NCBI GenBank assembly: GCA_900317425.1
Contig: ONGR01000004.1
Coordinates: forward strand, 62,001-126,000
Reading direction: 5' to 3'
DNA from: an uncultured Eubacteriales bacterium
Lineage (GTDB): Bacteria; Bacillota; Clostridia; Oscillospirales; Oscillospiraceae
DNA: 64,000 bases
Position numbers and translations under genes: made by a program. The notes beneath the pieces are model-generated. The model made no database searches, was not told where the DNA came from, and worked only from the letters and a program-made list of their open reading frames with translations. Positions 40,135 through 47,622 of the stretch are shown here, one piece after another; the stretch's first letter is position 1; each line of letters opens with the position of its first letter.

Positions 40135-40857
40135 TTATCGTTCCGGGTCGTGGCTTGAATGATCCGGGGCGCTGCGGCCGCTGTTATGCCGCTCTGCCTG
40201 GGCCTTGGCGGCCGCAAAGCGGTCAGCCATCGGCTGGCGTGGTGATGAGCCTTCAAGCTCCTCGGACTTGTAGGCCGTGTAGCCCTCATAGTAGTAACTG
40301 TGATCTATGCCCTTCATATAGACCTCACGGTCGTTGATCTGATCGGTGAGGGCATTTTTGAGAAGATATTTGATTTCAATATCCCGGATCGGGCTGCGCT
40401 CCATGGCAAGAAGATAATCCTCCTTGCTGATCTTGCTCCAGTCAACCACCATGCCGATGCCCTTTTTCAGCATGAGGTCAAGCCAGATCCGTGTGCTTCT
40501 GCCGTTGCCCTCCCGGAATGGGTGGGCAATGTTCATCTCAACATATTTCTCAACGATTTCATCAAAGGTGGACTGCGGCATTTTGTCAATGTTGGCCAGA
40601 GATGCCTCCAGGTACATCAATGGCGCAAAACGGAAATTGCCCTTTGCTACGTTCACCGTCCGCAGCTTGCCGGCGAAGTCATAAATATCGCCGAAGAGAC
40701 GCCGGTGAATGGTGGCAAGGGTTTCATATGTGCCGGCTTCAAGAGAGTCCAGAATGCCGCTTTCAAAGAGCTCCAATGCCCGCTTTTTACTGAGCTGTTC
40801 TTCAACACGGGCAAGCTCAGCGGACTCAGTGATGCCGAGTTTATTCGCCAATGGCAT
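40135..40857 (-). CDS. Fic-domain AMP-transferase protein 2 (class III type)
   Basis: This 240-aa protein has the full catalytic motif HPFREGNGRSTR (His112) and a C-terminal inhibitory helix HSYYYEGYT (S187-x3-E191-G192), the arrangement of single-domain class III Fic enzymes such as Neisseria NmFic. It should transfer AMP from ATP to a Ser, Thr or Tyr of a target protein once the C-terminal helix is displaced. Targets in this class are often DNA gyrase/topoisomerase. The tail (PMADRFAAAKAQAERHN, 209-225) extends past the inhibitory helix. Start at ATG 40857 behind GGAAGGAGGG. Confidence 0.9.
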   Translation of the reverse strand: MPLANKLGITESAELARVEEQLSKKRALELFESGILDSLEAGTYETLATIHRRLFGDIYDFAGKLRTVNVAKGNFRFAPLMYLEASLANIDKMPQSTFDEIVEKYVEMNIAHPFREGNGRSTRIWLDLMLKKGIGMVVDWSKISKEDYLLAMERSPIRDIEIKYLLKNALTDQINDREVYMKGIDHSYYYEGYTAYKSEELEGSSPRQPMADRFAAAKAQAERHNSGRSAPDHSSHDPER

Positions 40858-40877
40858 TTAGAACCCTCCTTCCGTGG

Positions 40878-41786
40878 TTATCGCTCCGGTTCGTGGTTTG
40901 GATGATCCGGGGTGCTATGGCCGCTGTTATGCTGCTCTGCCTGGGCCTTGGCGGCCGCAAAGCGGTCAGCCATGGGCTGGCGGGACAGATCTGTCTCGGC
41001 TTTTTGGGCTCCATGTGAAGAAAGTTGTTGTCGTTCCATTCTCTGCTGCCAGGTCTTGCATGTCTGCATTCTTAAAAACTGTTTGAGAGGTTCGAGGTCA
41101 AGAGATCTGTCATAGGTTTCCAGAGCATTGTAATATGCTTTTCGATCTTCTTCAAAAATGATGATAGGGGGGTGATGATGCGTGACCAAAAGATAGTTCA
41201 TCAGGAGCCGACCAACACGTCCATTACCGTCTGCAAAGGGGTGGATGTTCTCCAGCTTAGCATGGAGATATGCCGCTGCCGTCAAAGCCTGCTCATCAGT
41301 GATGTCTGAGATCTCCGCCAGCAACTCACTCATTTCCTCCTGCACGTCCTCCGGCAAAGCACCCACCTCATCCACACCGGTGACATAGTCATGCTTCTTG
41401 TATGAGCCGGGCCGCTCGCCGATCTCGTAGCGGTGCATGTCGTAGGTGCCCTGTGTTAGGATGCTATGCAGTTCTAAAACGAGGGCTTCATCGAGCGGCT
41501 CATTATTAGCAAAGGCTGTCAGGAACCGCTGGTAGCCGGCACAAAGGTTTTGTATCTCAAACAGGGTGCGCACGTCACCGGTATAGGAGGTAACACCACC
41601 ATGATCGTAGATTTCTCGTGTGTCGTGGTAGGTGATTTTCTCATTCTCAATCTTACCATTGTGGTAGATAAACTTTGCTCCATTGCCGTTCATCTCCAAA
41701 TCCAGATCTGCCGCCGTGTGTACATCCTTGCTTTGCCAGAATTGAAGGATCATATTATATTGACGCTGAATATCAGACTGCATCAT
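40878..41786 (-). CDS. Fic-domain AMP-transferase protein 3
   Basis: This 302-aa protein has an N-terminal ~80-residue region, then the Fic core with HPFADGNGRVGRLLMN (His182) and the flap EIGERPGSYKKHDYV (121-135). No clear S/T-x3-E-G inhibitory motif is seen in the N-terminal region. It is predicted to modify a protein with AMP or another nucleotide. It ends with PMADRFAAAKAQAEQHN plus a His/Pro-rich end, as in the other two. The start overlaps the nucleotidyltransferase gene by 14 nt. Confidence 0.88.
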   Translation of the reverse strand: MMQSDIQRQYNMILQFWQSKDVHTAADLDLEMNGNGAKFIYHNGKIENEKITYHDTREIYDHGGVTSYTGDVRTLFEIQNLCAGYQRFLTAFANNEPLDEALVLELHSILTQGTYDMHRYEIGERPGSYKKHDYVTGVDEVGALPEDVQEEMSELLAEISDITDEQALTAAAYLHAKLENIHPFADGNGRVGRLLMNYLLVTHHHPPIIIFEEDRKAYYNALETYDRSLDLEPLKQFLRMQTCKTWQQRMERQQLSSHGAQKAETDLSRQPMADRFAAAKAQAEQHNSGHSTPDHPNHEPER

Positions 41787-42108
41787 AGATTTTCACCTTC
41801 TCTTTCCATGCTGTATTTCTGAACTCAATTTCGCTTGGAAGCTGGGCAGGCTGCTGAAAAGAACTGACCGTTATAAGGTCAATGCTCTTGTTGAAAGCAG
41901 CCTCCAGATCCATGTAAAGGGCGCCTAGCTTAAAAAGGGAAGTAAGTTGGGTGCCCGTGGTATCAACCAGGAAGTCAATGTCGCTGGCGGAGCTTGCCGT
42001 ACCACGTGCATATGAGCCAAAGATATATAGGAAGGGAAGGCCGTATTTCGTTGCGATGGGCGCTGCAATAGCACAGATTTTGTCAATTGTATATACGTCC
42101 TTGCTCAT
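41773..42108 (-). CDS. MNT-type minimal nucleotidyltransferase
   Basis: This 111-aa single-domain nucleotidyltransferase has GSYARGTASSASDIDFLVD (31-49; Gly-Ser plus Asp43 and Asp45 metal ligands). MNT proteins usually form HEPN/MNT toxin-antitoxin pairs, but here the neighbour downstream is a Fic gene, with a 14-nt overlap. It probably inactivates or antagonises a partner by nucleotide transfer. A dedicated promoter lies upstream. The ATG follows AAAGGAGCGTATT. Confidence 0.85.
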   Translation of the reverse strand: MSKDVYTIDKICAIAAPIATKYGLPFLYIFGSYARGTASSASDIDFLVDTTGTQLTSLFKLGALYMDLEAAFNKSIDLITVSSFQQPAQLPSEIEFRNTAWKEKVKIYDAV

Positions 42109-42151
42109 AATACGCTCCTTTCCAATTTGTGAATAGGAATGCTTACTTATT

Positions 42152-42179
42152 ATTATACCTAATTCACTAAGCTTATCAA
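42152..42179 (-). promoter_or_regulatory. Promoter of the MNT-Fic operon
   Basis: On the minus strand TTGATA, 16 nt, TATAAT, 44 nt before the MNT start. Confidence 0.65.
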
Positions 42180-42205
42180 GGCGTTTTTGATAAGCCTATG
42201 CAAAT

Positions 42206-42240
42206 AAAAAGCATCCTCACAGTGGAGAGGATGCTTTTAC
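42206..42240 (-). terminator. Terminator of the ArdC operon
   Basis: An AAAGCATCCTC / GAGGATGCTTTT stem with T-run, followed by the MNT promoter. Confidence 0.85.
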
Positions 42241-42286
42241 CTTTAGAGTATACTGAACAATAAAGTGTGGTATGTAACGATGCGAA

Positions 42287-43771
42287 CTAGCATTGCTCGA
42301 CGACCTCCGGTGGTATCCACGTCGCACCCAGCCGGACAGAGATCTCACTGGCGTCAAGATCCGTCGGCTGCACGGTCTCCAGAGCGGCTACATTGGCCGC
42401 GAACTCCGGCTGCAGCTCCGCGCACTGTCTGGCCACGGCCATGTCCGGGTACTTTGCTTGAAGCAGCTGCAGCATACCTTGTCTGCTGCCATCTGCGACG
42501 GCCTCATAGGGAATGTCCCGCCCTAGCTTATAGAACTGAATGTGGTGTTCAGCCATCCACTCATCGGAGAGAGCGGCAGTGGGGGCAACAATGGCATAGA
42601 GATCGTGCTGCGTGGTGATGCCGGAGAGCCGGTCCCGGGTCAAGCCATCCGGCATGTAGTACACGCCGGTATTGTCGACCGTTGCAATGTGCTCTACCTC
42701 GATAAGGTCTGTGAGAGCCTCCTTGGCCGGCAATTCCATGTGGGCGTCATTAGACGTGCTTTGCAGCTGGAACTTGCCGTCCTTATAGCCGATGATCTCA
42801 TAGACGCCGCCCCGATCAACGCGGCGACCTATGTATTCCTCCGGCTCTTTCTGCGCAGGGAACAGCTGAGAGAGCTGCAATTCTGCAAAACGCTTGTCCA
42901 ACTTACCGATCAATTCATTGGCGGTGCGCTGGATGAGATCCATGCTCTGTTGCAGCTCGGTGAGCTCTGCGCTGCTGCTCCAGGCAGCGAGGTAGGGGAA
43001 GGAGTAGTCAGAGGTGTCAATACCGTAATGCTCGCAGATAACAAACGCAATACTCTCCGCCTGCACCTCGCTTGTATGCCGGTCATGCTCCACGTCGGGC
43101 CGCGGGGCATGAAGGACGGAGTGAGCCAGCTCATGAATGGCGGTTTTTACGGTCTGGGCCTCCGACATGCCGGCCCGGAGTACGATCTTGCCCTCCGCGT
43201 GGCTGCAATAGCCGTACTTCGTGCCATCCAACGGCTCAAACGTGATCGGGAAGGGGGCCACGTCGGTGATGGCGGTCATAAGATCGGCATATCCATTGAC
43301 CTGTCCTGTTAGCTCGGAGGTGAGCTGCGGCAGAGGCTCACCCCCTGTCTGGCTGACATCCCAGACGTATGTAGGGGAGAAGACGGGAACTTTTTTCTCG
43401 ATCTCCTCGACCTCCGGATCACCGTGGGCGTCGTAGACCGTTTTGCCGTTGGCGTCCTTCAGCTCCCGCTCCATGGTGACAGTTTTTGTTGAGTATCCAA
43501 TGATTTGCAGCCCGGCCTCGCCGCGTCTGACCTGTCGATTGAACTTCTTTTGCCAGGCGGAATAGCCGGCTACCATGGTGGCGTCGGGACGCTGCATAAG
43601 GATCAGCAGGGTGTTTCTTGCGCTGTAGTGGTGGAACTTCGACATAGTGGAGAGGTAGAGCCGGTACTTGTCGCCTGCGAGAAACTCTTTAATACCCTGC
43701 TCTGCCCGGCTCAACAGATCCTTGACCCGTTCATCGTTATTCCTTTTTGCCCCTTTTCTATTTGTTGCCAT
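42287..43771 (-). CDS. ArdC-like antirestriction / ssDNA-binding protein with ImmA/IrrE-type protease
   Basis: This 494-aa protein has an N-terminal ArdC domain (SRAEQGIKEFLAGDKYRLYLSTMSKFHHYSARNTLLILMQ, about 21-60), a metalloprotease site HELAHSVLH (about 218) and C-terminal ~300-494 of the large-polyvalent-protein type. ArdC is carried into the recipient by conjugative elements to shield incoming DNA from restriction. The peptidase part resembles ImmA/IrrE proteases. Which activity dominates here is unknown. It shares a 14-nt overlap with the upstream recombinase gene. Confidence 0.8.
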   Translation of the reverse strand: MATNRKGAKRNNDERVKDLLSRAEQGIKEFLAGDKYRLYLSTMSKFHHYSARNTLLILMQRPDATMVAGYSAWQKKFNRQVRRGEAGLQIIGYSTKTVTMERELKDANGKTVYDAHGDPEVEEIEKKVPVFSPTYVWDVSQTGGEPLPQLTSELTGQVNGYADLMTAITDVAPFPITFEPLDGTKYGYCSHAEGKIVLRAGMSEAQTVKTAIHELAHSVLHAPRPDVEHDRHTSEVQAESIAFVICEHYGIDTSDYSFPYLAAWSSSAELTELQQSMDLIQRTANELIGKLDKRFAELQLSQLFPAQKEPEEYIGRRVDRGGVYEIIGYKDGKFQLQSTSNDAHMELPAKEALTDLIEVEHIATVDNTGVYYMPDGLTRDRLSGITTQHDLYAIVAPTAALSDEWMAEHHIQFYKLGRDIPYEAVADGSRQGMLQLLQAKYPDMAVARQCAELQPEFAANVAALETVQPTDLDASEISVRLGATWIPPEVVEQC

Positions 43772-44330
43772 TGCTTTGCTCCCTTCTTTTTTTTACATAG
43801 AGCGATACGGCCTGCTTCGAGACGCCGACAGCCTCGCCAATCTGTCGCATGGAAAACCGGCCGGTGTCATACATGCTGTAGAGCAGCTTGACCTTCTGTG
43901 CATCAAGTCCGCGGCGGCCTATCTGGCTGCCGCGCGCCTTCGCAGCCTCCAGACCGGTACGGGTATTCTCCGCAATAATATCCCGGTCGAGCTGGGCCAG
44001 AGCACACCAGAAGGTGAAGACGCACCGGCCCATCGGCGTGGTGGTATCAAAATTCTCGGTGAGACTGACCAGGCCAATATCACGGTCGCGGAAGTCCTCT
44101 GCCAGCTGTAGGAGCTGCTTGGAGGAGCGCCCTAAGCGTTTTAATTCATACACAACAAGTACGTCTCCCGGACGGAGCTTGTCCAGGAGACGATCCAGCT
44201 CCGGGCGTTGTGTGCGTGTCCCGGAGATCTTCTCTTCGTATATCTCGTCGCAGCCCGCCGCTTTCAGCGCGTCGATCTGACGCGCCGTAGTCTGCTTGGC
44301 TGTGCTGACACGGGCATACCCGAATTTCAT
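43758..44330 (-). CDS. Small serine recombinase (resolvase/invertase)
   Basis: This 190-aa recombinase of the Tn3 resolvase/Hin family has the catalytic Ser in FGYARVSTAKQ (Ser9), further catalytic residues in RPELDRLLDKLRPGDVLVVYELKRLGRSSK (about 42-71), and a C-terminal helix-turn-helix GRFSMRQIGEAVGVSKQAVSLYVK (about 158-180). This short class usually resolves dimers or inverts small segments. It is not the large type that integrates mobile elements. Two palindromes just upstream are possible binding sites. Confidence 0.88.
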   Translation of the reverse strand: MKFGYARVSTAKQTTARQIDALKAAGCDEIYEEKISGTRTQRPELDRLLDKLRPGDVLVVYELKRLGRSSKQLLQLAEDFRDRDIGLVSLTENFDTTTPMGRCVFTFWCALAQLDRDIIAENTRTGLEAAKARGSQIGRRGLDAQKVKLLYSMYDTGRFSMRQIGEAVGVSKQAVSLYVKKRREQSNGNK

Positions 44331-44346
44331 AGTAATTTACCTCTCA

Positions 44347-44387
44347 AAAAAACGATCGTTTTTTGGACAAAAAAAGCACATGCTTTT
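44347..44387. repeat. Two adjacent A/T-rich palindromes upstream of the recombinase
   Basis: AAAAAACGATCGTTTTTT (44347-44364, perfect) and AAAAGCACATGCTTTT (44372-44387, near perfect) lie in the promoter region of the recombinase. They could be its own recombination or operator sites. Confidence 0.5.
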
Positions 44388-44450
44388 CTGACGCTTTTCA
44401 GCCCCCTTTTTGTCAACTTTTCCGTCAAGAAAAGAATGACAAGCAAGGGG

Positions 44451-46535
44451 TTACTTATTTGACGGGAACTCAAAGCCCACGCTGCCGTCGTCACGGAGAA
44501 ACAGGAAGGCGTCAAATTGCTTCCCGGATTTGCCGGTGAAGCCGTGGATCAGCGCACTGCGTTTCTTTTCCAGGAGACGGCCTGCTTGAGCCGGGGTGAT
44601 CTTCTTGCCCGCGATTTCTTTCCAGATGGAAAACTTGCAAGGCGCCTGAGCGTCTTTCCATCCGACGCAGCCATAGCTCTTTTTCCCTTCGACCACATCC
44701 CGACCGCACAGGGGGCACTTTCCCAGAACGCGATCGCGTTGGAACTGCTCAGCCGTGGCCGGGTTGTAAGCGGCCTTCCCCTGGGATATGATCTCACCGG
44801 TAAACAGGATGATTTTATCCAGGAATGCGTCGGCTTGAATGTGGCCCTGCTGAATGTGCGCCAAGGACGCCTCCCACTGCCCAGTCAGCTCCGGCTTTTT
44901 GAGCTGCTCGACAACCAGGTTGATCAGCAAGATGCCTTGCTCCGTGGGAACCAGGTTCTTTTTCTCCCGGACGACATATCCCGCGTTGATAATGTTCTCG
45001 ATGATGCCGGCCCTTGTCGCGGGAGTGCCCAGGCCGCTGTCCTTCATTGCCTCGCGCAGCTCAGGATCATCCAGCTTTTTACCGGCTGTCTCCATCGCAG
45101 CCAGAAGCGTATCTTCCGTGTAAAGGGCAGGAGGCTTCGTCTGTTTTTCCTCTACCGCTACAGCCTGCACGGGGTAACGCTGCCCCTCGGCGATGCTGGG
45201 GATGGCAGTGAGTTCCTCTTTCTCCTTCTCTTTTTCAGACTTAAGGGAGAGAGCTGATTTCATTGCACGGTCGATCAGGGTATAGCCAGGGGACAGCTCC
45301 TTACGCCCCGTTGCCGTAAACTCTTTGCCGGCAATGAGAGCTGTGACTTTTGTGGCCATGTATTCGTGCGGGGCATAGACGGCTGACAGCAGGCGATAGG
45401 AGATCAACGACAAAATGTTCCGCTCAGCGGTCGGAAGAATTTGCAGTTTTTCAGCAGAAATTTCCCTGGTGGGCAGGACAGCATGGTGATCAGTAACCTT
45501 TGCGTCGTTTACCACCGCATCAACGGCTGCTGCGGAGAGATCGTAGCCGGCAACAGGGGTGATTGTCAGAAGGTGCCCCAGAAGGGCCTGTGTGCTGTCG
45601 GCCATATCGTGGGTGATGTAGCGACTGTCTGTTCTGGGATATGTGGTCAACTTTGCCTCATAGAGACTCTGTAGGCAATCCAGGGTTTGTTTTGCGGAGT
45701 ACCCAAAATAACGGTTGGCGTCACGCTGCAGCGTAGTCAGATCGTAGAGGGTGGGAGCCTTGGCGGTTTTCTTTGCCAGCTGCAGCTCCTGTATGACGGC
45801 AATTCCAGACCGACAACAGTCGGCAAGCGCTACTGCGGCAGACCGATCATCCTCTTGGCGGTAGACAGACCATCCGCCGAGATCGGCGCCAAGCCGATAA
45901 TAGGTATCCGGCTTAAAAAACTGCCGGTCATGCCAACGCCGGACGATCAGAGCAAGTGTCGGCGTCTGTACGCGCCCGACAGTGAGCTTCCGGCGATACA
46001 GAGTGGTGTATAGCCTTGTGGCGTTGATACCAACGAGCCAGTCGGCCCGCTGGCGGCACATGGCAGCGGCGTACAAGGTATCGTAATCATGACCGGGCTT
46101 CATGGAGGACAGCCCATCACGGATCGCACTGTCCTCCATGGAGGAGATCCAGAGGCGAGAGAACGGCTTGCGGCAGCCGGCTTTTTCATAGACCAGACGG
46201 AATATCAGCTCACCCTCGCGCCCGGCGTCGGTGGCCTCAATCAATTCGGTTACATCGTCACGCTCCATCAGCGTTTTGAGGACGCGAAATTGAGAGGCTG
46301 TTTTTTCAGAAACAGAGGTTTGAAAATGTGATGGGATGATGGGCAGCGTTTCAATGGCCCACTTTACGTATTGTTCACCGTAGGCTGCCGGTCCAGCGAG
46401 TTCAACCAGATGACCGTAGCACCAAGAGACGATATACCCGTTGCCGAATACGTACCCGTTGCCGCTTTCCGATGCACCAATTACTTTTGCTATAGCCTTG
46501 GCAACGGATGGCTTTTCAGCAATCAGCAATTTCAC
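44451..46535 (-). CDS. topB: DNA topoisomerase III
   Basis: This 694-aa type IA topoisomerase relaxes negatively supercoiled DNA and separates linked molecules, serving replication/transfer of the element. It has a toprim domain (KLLIAEKPSVAKAIAKVIG; ATDAGREGELIFRL at about 101), the active Tyr in LTTYPRTDSRYI (Tyr299), and a C-terminal zinc finger (CPLCGRDVVEGKKSYGC, about 617). This longer form with a zinc finger is the one common on conjugative elements. It overlaps the upstream DUF4315 gene by 20 nt. Confidence 0.93.
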   Translation of the reverse strand: MKLLIAEKPSVAKAIAKVIGASESGNGYVFGNGYIVSWCYGHLVELAGPAAYGEQYVKWAIETLPIIPSHFQTSVSEKTASQFRVLKTLMERDDVTELIEATDAGREGELIFRLVYEKAGCRKPFSRLWISSMEDSAIRDGLSSMKPGHDYDTLYAAAMCRQRADWLVGINATRLYTTLYRRKLTVGRVQTPTLALIVRRWHDRQFFKPDTYYRLGADLGGWSVYRQEDDRSAAVALADCCRSGIAVIQELQLAKKTAKAPTLYDLTTLQRDANRYFGYSAKQTLDCLQSLYEAKLTTYPRTDSRYITHDMADSTQALLGHLLTITPVAGYDLSAAAVDAVVNDAKVTDHHAVLPTREISAEKLQILPTAERNILSLISYRLLSAVYAPHEYMATKVTALIAGKEFTATGRKELSPGYTLIDRAMKSALSLKSEKEKEKEELTAIPSIAEGQRYPVQAVAVEEKQTKPPALYTEDTLLAAMETAGKKLDDPELREAMKDSGLGTPATRAGIIENIINAGYVVREKKNLVPTEQGILLINLVVEQLKKPELTGQWEASLAHIQQGHIQADAFLDKIILFTGEIISQGKAAYNPATAEQFQRDRVLGKCPLCGRDVVEGKKSYGCVGWKDAQAPCKFSIWKEIAGKKITPAQAGRLLEKKRSALIHGFTGKSGKQFDAFLFLRDDGSVGFEFPSNK

Positions 46536-46788
46536 TTTCCGACACCTCCTTTATTCCTGGATCAAGTACGGGATTCTGAGAGCGCAAGATCTCTGTGGCG
46601 TCCTCAAAGCTAATGTTTTGCTGGTCGAGGATGCCCAGGATCTCAAATGCCTTGGCTTTATCCAGACGATCCTTGAGCTGCAGGCGCTGCTTTTTCATTC
46701 CCTGAAGCTTTTTTTGCTGAACGATAATGCGGTCGTCGAGCATTTCCAGTTCCTGTCTGAGCGATGCAATACTGCGTTTTTCGGCCAT
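46516..46788 (-). CDS. DUF4315 family protein
   Basis: This 90-aa protein is entirely helical and charged, a predicted coiled coil (ASLRQELEMLDDRIIVQQKKLQGMKKQRLQLKDRL). It closely matches the DUF4315 proteins found next to topB on Firmicutes conjugative elements. Its function is not known. The ATG at 46788 follows AGGAGGGTATC. Confidence 0.8.
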   Translation of the reverse strand: MAEKRSIASLRQELEMLDDRIIVQQKKLQGMKKQRLQLKDRLDKAKAFEILGILDQQNISFEDATEILRSQNPVLDPGIKEVSESEIADC

Positions 46789-46798
46789 GATACCCTCC

Positions 46799-47611
46799 TT
46801 ATTTGGTGTTCAAGTCCAGAACGGTGTTCCATCCGAGCCCTGTTTCACGAAGGTGGTAGTTTCCATCACCGGTGGCGTTGATGACAATAGTCGCTTCCAA
46901 AAGTTTACCTTCCGTGTCATTCTGATCGGCGTATGCGATGAAGATCGTCAACTCACCGGTGTCAATGGCCGCCCGTTCGATGGAATAGTTATAGACTATT
47001 TCCTTTTTTATCGTGTAATAGTTGTAGGTGATGGTGTTGTCTGTAAAATCGACCCGCATGAATACCTTGTCTCCAAGGGAAGCCTCCCATGGACCGCTGG
47101 TCAGCATTTCGCGTGCCACCGAGACGGCGTCGCTGCTGGCGTCCTTTTCCCGTTGCGTTTCAATGGCATCTTTGAGCAGAGCCTCAGAGCGGTAGTAGGT
47201 GTGCGGATCTTCCCGGGTAGTACCGGAGAAGAAAAGCGTGTCAGCCACAGGGTCATATTGCAGAGAGACGGTCAAATTGAGTGTCCCAACTAATGTAAGA
47301 TTCGTGCCAGAGAGCTGGTATGTTCCCGTCCCAAGCCAGTCAGAGGACATGGTGCCGTCCTTGTTCAAAACGAGGTGATCCCCCTTCTCCCGGCTGCTGT
47401 ACCAGTCGCCAAGCAGAACATCAATACCAATATTTTCCGGGTTCTCTAGTTGGGAATGATCGGATTTCCCCGGGGTAAGCACAGAATTGTTTGGGAGCTG
47501 GTCATGTTCTGTGTCGGAAGAAGTGCGCACAATAGCGATTACAATACTGGTTACAATGAGTAGAGCGCAGCAAATCAAAAGTATAAGGGTTTTCTTTGTC
47601 AGGTTTATCAT
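46799..47611 (-). CDS. Membrane-anchored beta-rich protein of the conjugation operon
   Basis: This 270-aa protein has an N-terminal membrane helix (TLILLICCALLIVTSIVIAIVR, about 8-29), a disordered linker (~30-65) and an extracellular beta-barrel-like domain (GIDVLLGDWYSSREKGDHLVLNKDGTMSSDWLGTGTYQLSGTNLTL, typical of DUF5640/lipocalin-like folds). The position between DUF4315 and the CHAP hydrolase corresponds to the slot usually held by DUF4366. Function unknown, though it probably supports the transfer apparatus at the surface. Confidence 0.6.
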   Translation of the reverse strand: MINLTKKTLILLICCALLIVTSIVIAIVRTSSDTEHDQLPNNSVLTPGKSDHSQLENPENIGIDVLLGDWYSSREKGDHLVLNKDGTMSSDWLGTGTYQLSGTNLTLVGTLNLTVSLQYDPVADTLFFSGTTREDPHTYYRSEALLKDAIETQREKDASSDAVSVAREMLTSGPWEASLGDKVFMRVDFTDNTITYNYYTIKKEIVYNYSIERAAIDTGELTIFIAYADQNDTEGKLLEATIVINATGDGNYHLRETGLGWNTVLDLNTK

Positions 47612-47622
47612 TTTTGAACTCC

